Of a stretch of DNA of 64,000 bases, positions 47,148-55,112 are shown piece after piece. The stretch spans positions 9,091 through 73,090 of the forward strand of contig JBLGAR010000006.1 in assembly GCA_047612385.1 (NCBI GenBank), in the 5' to 3' direction. A program made the translations under genes and the position numbers. How positions within the stretch are numbered: position 1 is the first letter of the stretch; every line of letters starts with the position of its first letter. Below the pieces are notes generated by a model. The model had not been told where the DNA came from, did no database searches, and saw only the letters and a list, made by a program, of their open reading frames with translations. Source of the DNA: JBALVT01 sp047612385. GTDB taxonomy: Bacteria; Pseudomonadota; Gammaproteobacteria; Pseudomonadales; Halieaceae.

Positions 47148-47209
47148 TAAGCACAGTCGCAATCTGTACCCTGTGCGGCTGATTGTTAAAGCTCGATAAA
47201 AGGTGAGTA

Positions 47210-48055
47210 ATGAAATTCGAAGGAACAGAACGATATATAGCCACTGCAGATCTGCAGATGGCAGTCAACGCCGCAGTCACACTTGAACGTCCACTGCTGA
47301 TTAAAGGCGAGCCCGGCACCGGCAAGACCATGCTGGCTGAGGAAGTTGCAGCGGGCTTGGGAATGAAATTGATTCAGTGGCATATCAAGTCCACGACCAA
47401 GGCTCAGCAGGGTCTTTATGAGTACGATGCGGTATCCAGATTGCGAGATTCGCAGCTTGGAGATGGCAAAGTGCACGATATCGCCAATTACATTAAGAAA
47501 GGCAAGCTGTGGGAGGCTTTTACCGCGGAAGAGCAAGTCGTATTGTTGATCGACGAGGTCGACAAAGCGGACATCGAATTTCCCAATGATTTGCTGGTAG
47601 AGCTCGATCGCATGGAGTTTTTCGTCTACGAAACAGGCGAAACAGTGAAAGCGATACAGCGGCCTATCATCATCATCACCAGTAACAACGAGAAAGAACT
47701 GCCAGATGCATTCTTGCGCCGCTGTTTTTTCCACTTTATTAACTTCCCAGATCGCAAGACAATGCGAGAAATTGTGGACGTGCACTATCCCAATATCACC
47801 CAGGAGTTGGTGCAGGAGGCGATGGAAATGTTCTTTGACCTGCGTGCCATTCCGGGGCTTAAGAAAAAACCTTCCACTTCGGAACTTATCGATTGGCTGA
47901 AGCTGCTTATGGCCGATGATATACCCGACGAGATTCTGAAGGATCGCGATCAGACCAAGGCGATCCCACCTCTTTATGGGGCTCTGCTGAAGAATGAGCA
48001 GGATGTTCATTTACTGGAACGTCTTGCCTTCATGCACCGGAGAGAGAGCCGCTAG
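47210..48055 (+). CDS. MoxR-type AAA+ ATPase paired with VWA protein
   Basis: A 281-residue ATPase. Walker A is GEPGTGKTMLA, Walker B is VVLLIDEVDKAD, and sensor 1 is IIITSNNEKELPDAF with an arginine finger in FLRRCFFHF. It belongs to the MoxR/CbbQ-like group that works with the CoxE-like VWA protein encoded 4 bases downstream. It is clearly distinct from the MoxR at 18.5 kb. The target complex is unknown. Confidence 0.88.
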   Translation: MKFEGTERYIATADLQMAVNAAVTLERPLLIKGEPGTGKTMLAEEVAAGLGMKLIQWHIKSTTKAQQGLYEYDAVSRLRDSQLGDGKVHDIANYIKKGKLWEAFTAEEQVVLLIDEVDKADIEFPNDLLVELDRMEFFVYETGETVKAIQRPIIIITSNNEKELPDAFLRRCFFHFINFPDRKTMREIVDVHYPNITQELVQEAMEMFFDLRAIPGLKKKPSTSELIDWLKLLMADDIPDEILKDRDQTKAIPPLYGALLKNEQDVHLLERLAFMHRRESR

Positions 48056-48059
48056 CGCT

Positions 48060-49235
48060 ATGTTGGTTAATTTTTTCCAGGGGCTGAGAGACGCGGGTGT
48101 TCCGGTTACCCCGCGCGAATTGCTCGATTTACTCGAGGGTCTGAACCAACATATTGTGTTTGGCTCTATCGATGACTTTTATTATTTCAGTCGTACTTGT
48201 ATGGTCAAAGATGAGAAGTATTTTGATCGCTTTGACCGCGCTTTCGGTTTGCATTTCAAAGATCTTGAAGCGCTGGATGATGTGATCGAAGCGCTGATTC
48301 CAGATGATTGGTTGCGATCAGAGTTTTTGAAAAATCTAAGCGATGAAGACAAAGCAAAAATTGAGTCGCTTGGGGGCTTGGAAAAACTCATCGAAGAGTT
48401 TAAGAAAAGACTCGAAGAGCAAAAGGAGCGACACGAAGGCGGCAGCAAATGGGTGGGTACCGGCGGTACTTCTCCCTTTGGGCAGGAAGGTTATCATCCT
48501 GAAGGCATCCGCGTCGGTCCTAACGGCAAAAATAAAAAGGCTGTAAAAGTCTGGGATAAACGAGAGTTCAAAAACCTGGACGATTCTGTTGAGCTGGGAA
48601 CTCGCAATATCAAGGTAGCGCTGCGCAGACTCCGAAAGTTCGCCCGCACCGGCGCGGCCGATGAGCTGGATTTAGACGACACCATCAGCTCCACGGCCCG
48701 CAACGCCGGCTATCTTGATATCAAGATGGTGCCGGAGCGCCATAACGCGGTAAAAGTTCTGTTGTTTTTCGATGTGGGCGGGTCAATGGATCCACACGTG
48801 AAAATCTGTGAAGAGCTGTTCTCTGCCGCGCGTACAGAATTCAAACATATGGAAATTTTCTATTTCCATAACTTCCTTTACGAAAGCGTCTGGAAAAACA
48901 ACGTTCGACGGCACAATGAACGCACTATGTTGTTGGATGTTCTACACAAGTACAGTCGTGACTACAAGATAGTTTTTGTAGGCGATGCTTCTATGTCACC
49001 GTATGAAATTGCTCAGCCGGGCGGTTCTGTCGAACACTGGAATGAGGAAGCTGGTGAAGTTTGGATGGAGCGCTTAAGAAACACCTATGAAAAGGTCATA
49101 TGGATTAACCCGGTGCCTCAAGATGAATGGGAGTACACACAATCGGTGTCCATGACCCACCGTTTGATGGAGGGCCGTATGTACCCACTTAGCCTGAAGG
49201 GCCTGGAAGAGGGTATGTCTTACCTCTCTAAGTAG
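48060..49235 (+). CDS. CoxE-like VWA-domain protein
   Basis: 391 residues. The N-terminal helical region (LVNFFQGLRDAGVPVTPRE) and a charged linker lead to a C-terminal VWA domain with a MIDAS-like VGGSMDP and FVGDASMSPYE. The first MIDAS motif reads DVGGS, a variant of DxSxS. No signal or membrane helix is seen, so it is cytoplasmic. ATG 48060 follows the ATPase stop by four bases; the frame is open upstream inside that gene. Its stop directly abuts the stop of the methyltransferase on the other strand. Confidence 0.88.
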   Translation: MLVNFFQGLRDAGVPVTPRELLDLLEGLNQHIVFGSIDDFYYFSRTCMVKDEKYFDRFDRAFGLHFKDLEALDDVIEALIPDDWLRSEFLKNLSDEDKAKIESLGGLEKLIEEFKKRLEEQKERHEGGSKWVGTGGTSPFGQEGYHPEGIRVGPNGKNKKAVKVWDKREFKNLDDSVELGTRNIKVALRRLRKFARTGAADELDLDDTISSTARNAGYLDIKMVPERHNAVKVLLFFDVGGSMDPHVKICEELFSAARTEFKHMEIFYFHNFLYESVWKNNVRRHNERTMLLDVLHKYSRDYKIVFVGDASMSPYEIAQPGGSVEHWNEEAGEVWMERLRNTYEKVIWINPVPQDEWEYTQSVSMTHRLMEGRMYPLSLKGLEEGMSYLSK

Positions 49236-50015
49236 TTATCTCCCCAGGTTGCCCGCGTAGGCAATCAGGGAAGCGGTCACAGCCACGTTTAGTGACTCAA
49301 CTGCGTTGTTCATAGGAATTGACAGCGAAGTAGTGGCAATGCGCTTTACCGAATCCGATACCCCTTCGGATTCGTTACCCAATACGAAAACACTTTGAGC
49401 AGACTCTCCGCGACCGAATAAAGACTCCTTCGCGGTGGCCTCGAGCGTGCAGATATCCATCCCAGCGTCGCGACACGCTGTCAATCCAGTTACCAAGTCG
49501 CTGCAGACCAGCATAGGGGCCCTGTATAGCGTTCCAGCACTTGCCTTGATAACTAACGGTCCTAAGGCTGCATTGCCCCGGGGAGACCACAGGATCCCGT
49601 CGATGTGGCCCGCTGCGGCTGATCGCACTATCATTCCCAGATTTTGCGGATTCGTGATGCCATCCAAGGCCAGCAGGCGCACCGGCCTATTGCCCGGTAG
49701 CTCATTCAGGAAATTGTCTAAGGTGTTAAATCCAGGGCATATAATATCCAGGGCGACCCCCTGATCCTGCTTTCCATTTTTGGATATTCGGGCCAGTTCT
49801 ACACGACTGTGATGCTTGATCGAAATCTCGCGCTTTTCCGCCAATTGGGTGATTTTGGCCACGCTGCCAGCTTCCCGATTGCTGGTTGCAAGATGTATGC
49901 AGTAGCACGTAAGTGAATTATCTTGCAGGGCCTCTAGTACCGCGTTGCGTCCGTATACGGTTAATACGCGGTCGAAGAAAGCCTTTTTCTCAAGGTAATT
50001 TTCAGACTCAATCAT
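49236..50015 (-). CDS. SpoU/TrmH-family RNA 2'-O-methyltransferase
   Basis: A 259-residue SPOUT enzyme. An N-terminal substrate-binding domain opens with VYGRNAVLEALQ; the catalytic knot shows motif 1 (GITNPQNLGMIVRSAA), motif 2 (VFVLGNESEGVS) and motif 3 (IPMNNAVESLNVAVTASL). It resembles RlmB-like rRNA ribose methyltransferases, but the exact target cannot be assigned. It starts inside the end of the AraC gene (8-base overlap) on the same strand. Confidence 0.88.
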   Translation of the reverse strand: MIESENYLEKKAFFDRVLTVYGRNAVLEALQDNSLTCYCIHLATSNREAGSVAKITQLAEKREISIKHHSRVELARISKNGKQDQGVALDIICPGFNTLDNFLNELPGNRPVRLLALDGITNPQNLGMIVRSAAAGHIDGILWSPRGNAALGPLVIKASAGTLYRAPMLVCSDLVTGLTACRDAGMDICTLEATAKESLFGRGESAQSVFVLGNESEGVSDSVKRIATTSLSIPMNNAVESLNVAVTASLIAYAGNLGR

Positions 50016-51075
50016 TGTGTTTAGTCCGCGGGGAAAGTTGGGAGCGGTAGCTCCCCGGGGACAGCCCCGTCCATTTCTTAAAAGATCGGTAGAAAGCCGA
50101 ATTATCCTGAAACCCCATTAGCGCCGCAATAGCGTCGATCGTCAATTCGGGGCGGGCGATGTAATGAATCGCGAGCTGTTTTCGATACTCATCTTTAATA
50201 AGCTGGAAGCTGGTGGCCTCGATAGTGAGTTTCCGGTGCAGTGTCCGCGGAGACATATTCAGTTTTTCCGCGACACAATCTGCACTGGGTGTTTTGCTTA
50301 TCGAGTGATTTATTAGCAGCTCTTCCACCCGGCGCGTTAAGGGCTTGGTATCGTTGGGTTTCCCAGGTTTAACCAAGCGGTAGGGTGTTTGCTTGAGAAA
50401 ATTTTCCAGGGTCTCTTCATTCTGGGCCACTGGATGCTGCAGTAGGGCCTTACTCATTACCAGACCGGAGTGTTCCTTTTCAAACAACACCGGGCAATTG
50501 AAGAGGTGCTCATAGTGGCTGCTGGTCGCGGGCGCTTGTGTTCTCAGCCAGACTTCTTTCAATAGCAGATCCTTGCCGATTAGCCAACTGTAAAAACGAT
50601 ACATCATTACCAATACATTTGAATACCCGACGGCATTTTCCTGGGACACGGGGGCTGGGAAACGCTCAAAAAGACACAGCGCGTGCTCGTTATCCGCTAA
50701 TTCAATAATAGCGGGATGGCGTTTGGTCCGCTGGTTGCTGCGATACAAATTGCAGTAGTCATAAAACTCTGCGGAACGCGATAGGGCACAATGCAGTGTG
50801 CTGCAATGAATAATAAACAAGCACATCATGCGAAAGGTTCCAGGGGGCGACTTATATTGCTTCCCCAGACCGAAGGCTTCATCTTGTAAAAGCTCCATCA
50901 GCAATTGGTACAGCTTGCTGTAACAGTCCGTTGGTATTGTCTCGGGTGAGTTGCTTGCATCCAGCAATGGATTGAAGTCCAACTCAATGTGCTCCAGCGC
51001 TCGCTCTACCTCAAAGCCTTGGTCGACTACTACGCGCAGTAGACTGGCCAAGTTCTTGGTCGGCATTTTGTCCAA
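50008..51075 (-). CDS. AraC-family regulator (OruR/ArgR-like architecture)
   Basis: 355 residues. The N-terminal 240 residues match the arabinose-binding-like domain of AraC proteins found beside fatty-acid and aromatic genes; two C-terminal HTH motifs follow (MSPRTLHRKLTIEATSFQ and IDAIAALMGFQDNSAFYRSF). The start may be ATG 51075 or ATG 51066. It is divergent from an acyl-CoA synthetase 76 bases away, which it may control. Overlap with the methyltransferase gene suggests co-transcription. Confidence 0.85.
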   Translation of the reverse strand: MDKMPTKNLASLLRVVVDQGFEVERALEHIELDFNPLLDASNSPETIPTDCYSKLYQLLMELLQDEAFGLGKQYKSPPGTFRMMCLFIIHCSTLHCALSRSAEFYDYCNLYRSNQRTKRHPAIIELADNEHALCLFERFPAPVSQENAVGYSNVLVMMYRFYSWLIGKDLLLKEVWLRTQAPATSSHYEHLFNCPVLFEKEHSGLVMSKALLQHPVAQNEETLENFLKQTPYRLVKPGKPNDTKPLTRRVEELLINHSISKTPSADCVAEKLNMSPRTLHRKLTIEATSFQLIKDEYRKQLAIHYIARPELTIDAIAALMGFQDNSAFYRSFKKWTGLSPGSYRSQLSPRTKHND

Positions 51076-51151
51076 AACTCAAATACTCGATGAAAATTTC
51101 TGCGGCGATTGTATCATGGGTCTTAACTGCTAAAGATCGAACCCACAACAA

Positions 51152-52672
51152 ATGGATTGTAACTTGACCGAGATACCTGCACTAGAACAACTGAGAAATA
51201 ACCCAGCTGCTATTGCGATAACCGATGGCGAGACTCACAGCACCTGGGAGGATTTCTTCGACGGAGCGTTGGATGTAGTCGATCTTCTGAAGTCGCGCGA
51301 TGTGATGCCCGGCCAGCATGCCGCGATTTTATCGGGAAATAATAAAGAGTATTACGAGGTTTTGCTGGGAGCCGTTATTGCAGGCGTTTGGCTTACTCCG
51401 GTGAACAGTCATCTCACCGGGCCTGAAGTGGACTACGTGTTGGCGGACTCAGGTGCCAAAGTATTGTTTACCGACCGTGAGGAGTTGCTGGCAAAGAGCG
51501 ATTTTGCGGTTGCTCTATCTCTGGAACGGAAAGCTGAAAAACAGCACGGCGATTCCCAGCAGGTTTACGCTCGATTGATAGATCTTCTGGGTGAGAAAGC
51601 CGGTGGTTTTCTCATGTATACCAGTGGTACGACTGGACAGCCCAAGGGGGTAAAGCGCAATTCCCCCGGTTCTTTACTAGACGCCTTAAAGCTGTGGCGC
51701 CAGACCGGCACCAACGCCGGATTGAATGGAGAGGGCGCGCACCTTGTGACCGGTCCTATCTATCACGCCGCTCCAGGTATGTTTTCATTCTATGATCTTA
51801 TCAACGGTGCTTCGCTGGTTTTAATGCGGCGTTGGAATACGCAGAGCTGTCTCGAGATGATCGAGCACTACTCCATTGTGCGTACTCACCTGGTACCGAC
51901 CATGTTTGTGCGTTTGCTGCGAGACCGCAAGAGCTATTCCCGCCAGTATGATCTGAGTTCACTGCGCATGGTACTTCATGGTGCTGCTCCTGTTTCTCGG
52001 CAGATAAAACGCGAGATGATTGCATGGTGGGGAGAGGTATTGGTGGAGTACTGGGGTGCTAGCGAGAGTGGAATTATAACTCGGGTCGACTCTGTGCAAT
52101 GGCTGGCGCATCCTGGTACGGTAGGAAAACCTCTAGCACACTTTGAAGTAAGCGTGCGTGATGAAGTATTTAACGAGCTTGCAAGGGGGCAGATTGGCTC
52201 GCTGTATGCGCGTAAATCCGGTGCTCCCAGGCCGTATCACTATTTTAACGATAACGAGAAGACCGAGGGAGCCTATGTAGACGATTGGTTTACCCTGGGT
52301 GATTTGGGTTGGCAAGACGAGAGCGGTTACATCTATATTGCAGATCGCCGAAGCAATTTAATTATCAGCGGCGGAGTCAATATTTATCCCGCTGAAGTCG
52401 AAGGCGTCTTATTGGAACACGGTAGTGTGGCCGACGTCGCGGTTATCGGGTTAGCAGATGAAGAGTGGGGCAAGCGAGTTCACGCGATTGTTCAGCCTGT
52501 TCCCGGAAGGGATCCCACCGATAATCTGGTGGAAGAATTATTAGATTTTGCGCGTACCCGCCTCGCGAAATTCAAAATCCCTCGCAGTGTCGAAATTGTC
52601 GAAAGCTTACCCAGATACGACTCAGGCAAACTCTATCTTAATCGACTTGGTCCATCCGAACCCGACCGCTAG
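51152..52672 (+). CDS. Acyl-CoA synthetase (AMP-forming)
   Basis: A 506-residue ANL-superfamily enzyme that activates a carboxylic acid through an acyl-AMP. The P-loop is YTSGTTGQPKGVKRN, YWGASESG binds the adenylate, the hinge is GDLGWQDESGYIYIADR, and the C-terminal lysine is in YDSGKLYLNRL. The substrate is not evident; relatives include medium/long-chain and bile-acid-like ligases. It lies between an AraC and an IclR regulator and its last 35 bases overlap the IclR 3' end on the other strand. Confidence 0.9.
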   Translation: MDCNLTEIPALEQLRNNPAAIAITDGETHSTWEDFFDGALDVVDLLKSRDVMPGQHAAILSGNNKEYYEVLLGAVIAGVWLTPVNSHLTGPEVDYVLADSGAKVLFTDREELLAKSDFAVALSLERKAEKQHGDSQQVYARLIDLLGEKAGGFLMYTSGTTGQPKGVKRNSPGSLLDALKLWRQTGTNAGLNGEGAHLVTGPIYHAAPGMFSFYDLINGASLVLMRRWNTQSCLEMIEHYSIVRTHLVPTMFVRLLRDRKSYSRQYDLSSLRMVLHGAAPVSRQIKREMIAWWGEVLVEYWGASESGIITRVDSVQWLAHPGTVGKPLAHFEVSVRDEVFNELARGQIGSLYARKSGAPRPYHYFNDNEKTEGAYVDDWFTLGDLGWQDESGYIYIADRRSNLIISGGVNIYPAEVEGVLLEHGSVADVAVIGLADEEWGKRVHAIVQPVPGRDPTDNLVEELLDFARTRLAKFKIPRSVEIVESLPRYDSGKLYLNRLGPSEPDR

Positions 52673-53552
52673 CGAGGTTAGTCACGCGACTTGCTGATTG
52701 CAGCATCCGCGCGGCAATTTCCTCAATTTGTGCGCCAGTGATAGGCTTGTCAATAGAACCGGCAACAAAGCACATGACGGGAATTTCTTTGTAAACAAAT
52801 ACCGGTACAGTGATGGTACTGACATCGTAGCGGCCCTTGGGGTCTATGCGATCCAGATGGTAGTGCTCATCGCACAGATCATGCTGGTAGGTGTTGGTGA
52901 CCTCTTCCAGTTCGGTCAGACTCCATGAGTTATGGATGCGATTGAGTTCTTTTTGTAATTCCGCTTGAGCGAGGGTTTTAAGCGTAACTTCATATCCCCG
53001 AGCGCGAATTGAGATAAGCGACACACGTAGCTTTTGATCAAGCTTTTCATTGTACGCCCCGCGAGATTCGTGCGCTCGAGTAAGCCACTGCTCTAGTTGA
53101 CTTGCGGGTGAGAAAGCGGTGTAGCAGGCGGCCACAGGTGCGGTGTTAGGAAGCCGTAAGCCAAGCTGAAAAGAATCTATAAGCGGCGTGGCCCGGCCAT
53201 AAAGCGCCAGCAGCACTTGATGTAATTTAGACCGACCGGTGACAGCGAAACCGATTTCGAGATCATTCTGTAAACTCTCCAACTCGGGGCGGGCATACTC
53301 CAGTACGGGAAATTGTGCGAAGGCAGCGTTCCCTGCTGCTATGATTGATGGCCCCAGGCGATAGGCTTTCGTTTTCGGATGCTGGACCAGGAAGCCGTAC
53401 TTGGCCATCGTGGTTAAAATAGCATGGCATGTGGCTTTGTTGAGGTTTAGCCGACGGGTCATCTCCGTCAAGCCGAATGACTGATGAGGATTTGCCATCA
53501 ACAAATCTAGTATGGCCAGCGCTCGAGCTGTTGGTTGTGAAAAGAGGGCCAC
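52638..53552 (-). CDS. IclR-family transcriptional regulator
   Basis: 304 residues. The N-terminal winged HTH (TARALAILDLLMANPHQSFG, TEMTRRLNLNKATCHAIL) is followed by the IclR effector domain. The start is GTG 53552. Three 12-base direct repeats lie just upstream and could be its operator. It converges on the acyl-CoA synthetase with a 35-base overlap, so it may regulate that pathway, but this is inference. Confidence 0.88.
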   Translation of the reverse strand: MALFSQPTARALAILDLLMANPHQSFGLTEMTRRLNLNKATCHAILTTMAKYGFLVQHPKTKAYRLGPSIIAAGNAAFAQFPVLEYARPELESLQNDLEIGFAVTGRSKLHQVLLALYGRATPLIDSFQLGLRLPNTAPVAACYTAFSPASQLEQWLTRAHESRGAYNEKLDQKLRVSLISIRARGYEVTLKTLAQAELQKELNRIHNSWSLTELEEVTNTYQHDLCDEHYHLDRIDPKGRYDVSTITVPVFVYKEIPVMCFVAGSIDKPITGAQIEEIAARMLQSASRVTNLASGRVRMDQVD

Positions 53553-53569
53553 GTGAAACTCCTAAAACT

Positions 53570-53605
53570 AAGTTGAGATACAAGTTGAGGTACAAGTTGC
53601 GGTAT
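53570..53605. repeat. Three tandem 12-bp repeats upstream of the IclR gene
   Basis: AAGTTGAGATAC, AAGTTGAGGTAC and AAGTTGCGGTAT follow one another without gaps, 18 bases before the IclR start codon. Each contains GTTG-N2-TA. IclR proteins often bind short repeats near their own promoter, so an autoregulatory operator is plausible; a simple tandem duplication is the alternative. Confidence 0.6.
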
Positions 53606-53723
53606 AGATTATTGTACTTTGTCTCTATGGTAACGCCTAGCATAAGCGAAATTCAAGCCCGGAAATGACTTGCAATCAAGTGGAGATAACGCAGATGGAT
53701 AAACTATGGGGAGGAGGTGTGAA

Positions 53724-53984
53724 TTGGAAGAGAAAGTAGGGGTGGCAAGGCTCTTTATTTTGTACGGAACCTCGGCTTGCCATCTGTGTGAAATGGCTGA
53801 AGAGCTAATGGTCTTTGTAAACGATGGTCGGGGGGAGTTGGTCTACGAAAAGTGTGACATTGCCAACTCAGATGAGCTCTTTGAACGTTACGGGCTGCAC
53901 ATCCCTGTCCTTCAGCACCCCGGGGGGGATGAATTGTTTTGGCCCTTTGACAGCGATGCATTGCGGGACTTTTGCGAACTTTAG
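53724..53984 (+). CDS. Glutaredoxin-like DUF836 protein
   Basis: About 86 residues. A thioredoxin fold is suggested by LFILYGTSACHLCEMAEEL with a CHLC redox pair, then YEKCDIANSDELFERYG and the cis-Pro strand IPVLQHPGGDELFWPFD. TTG 53724 is preferred because GGAGGAGG lies just before it; the in-frame ATG at 53706 falls upstream of that site. It converges on uspA three bases away. Redox role inferred from family. Confidence 0.8.
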   Translation: MEEKVGVARLFILYGTSACHLCEMAEELMVFVNDGRGELVYEKCDIANSDELFERYGLHIPVLQHPGGDELFWPFDSDALRDFCEL

Positions 53985-53987
53985 CGT

Positions 53988-54422
53988 TTACTCGCCAACT
54001 CGAACGGCAAGAACGTCGGTTACCGCGCCGTGAAGCACTCCATTTGCTGTCGAACCCAGTAACAACGCGAGGCCTCGCCTGCCATGGCTGCCGATGACGA
54101 TTAAGTCCGCACCAAGCTCTTCGGCTTTGGCATGAATTTCGGCATCGGGCCTCCCCAGCACAATATGCTGATTCGCTTCATCGACTGAATGCGACTCTCC
54201 AAAGCGTTGCAGCTGGGCACTCGCTTGCTGATGAATTTCATCTTGGATCCCAGAGAAGTCCATGGGAATATCGCCCCCGTAAGCGAAACTGAGTGGCTCG
54301 ATGACGTGGATGAAGTGCACTTGGGCCTGATTTGAACTGGCGATAGTGCGAGCTCGTTGTGCGACTTTTGATGAATCTTCACTGAGATCGACGGCGACTA
54401 ATATTTTACGGTACTCAGACAT
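53988..54422 (-). CDS. Universal stress protein UspA family
   Basis: 144 residues, one Usp domain. It opens KILVAVDLSEDS, and the ATP-binding loop is GSHGRRGLALLLGSTANGV with the G-2x-G-9x-G(S/T) spacing, so it is probably an ATP-binding type. ATG 54422 has GGAG six bases upstream; the ATG at 54434 overlaps that site. Usually induced in stress or stationary phase. Confidence 0.9.
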   Translation of the reverse strand: MSEYRKILVAVDLSEDSSKVAQRARTIASSNQAQVHFIHVIEPLSFAYGGDIPMDFSGIQDEIHQQASAQLQRFGESHSVDEANQHIVLGRPDAEIHAKAEELGADLIVIGSHGRRGLALLLGSTANGVLHGAVTDVLAVRVGE

Positions 54423-54553
54423 GGCACACTCCATAAATAGACAAGGTGAGTTGTTCCATCATTTATAGCACATAAATCCATCTCGGCAATGCGCTATCAT
54501 AGCCAGGCTCGCCATTTTGCGAACAATCTTGATTTGAATCAGAAGAGGTAAGA

Positions 54554-55003
54554 TTGAGCTATTGGATTATTCTTTTTGTGGTCGCAGTGGCGTTGGCGCC
54601 TCTTGCACACTTTGTTCCCAGCAAGTCGCAAAGGAGAGTGTCCCGGCTTAGAGAGTATGCAGCTGTTAAAGGACTGTTCGTCGAGTTTCGCGATCCACCC
54701 GGCCATGGATCTGGCAGGACAGACAGCCGGACAGGGCACACAATCTATTATGGCAAAAGAATCCGATCTCGTGGGCAAGGTCCCCAATCGAGGGTGTCCT
54801 GGCGGGCCGACTCCGACGGCTGGACCGAGCAAGTACGAGGGAGCGGTGTACCTAAGCCCCTGTTAGAACTCCCTCCGGGTATTGTCGGCGCGAGCGCTGA
54901 TCTTGACAGTTGCGGTATCTACTGGTCCGAGAGCGGGGAAGAGGCAGAAATCGATAAGATTTGTGAGGTTTTAGAGTCCCTGTCCTTGAGCTTGTACGCA
55001 TGA
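54554..55003 (+). CDS. Conserved hypothetical membrane-anchored protein
   Basis: 149 residues. One N-terminal membrane helix (WIILFVVAVALAPLAHFV) is followed by basic residues (PSKSQRRVSRLREYA) and a soluble domain of about 110 residues with YYGKRIRSRG and a helical C-terminus. TTG 54554 follows AGAGGT. It lies about 110 bases before topA in the same direction. I do not recognise a function. Confidence 0.7.
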   Translation: MSYWIILFVVAVALAPLAHFVPSKSQRRVSRLREYAAVKGLFVEFRDPPGHGSGRTDSRTGHTIYYGKRIRSRGQGPQSRVSWRADSDGWTEQVRGSGVPKPLLELPPGIVGASADLDSCGIYWSESGEEAEIDKICEVLESLSLSLYA

Positions 55004-55112
55004 TTTATTTTAATTTCTCTTGACCGCAGGCGGCTGGCGACATATACATGCCACTTTTTTGTCGGCCGGAACCTCCGGCAAACATCCAAAGCTGATATAA
55101 GTAAAGGATACT

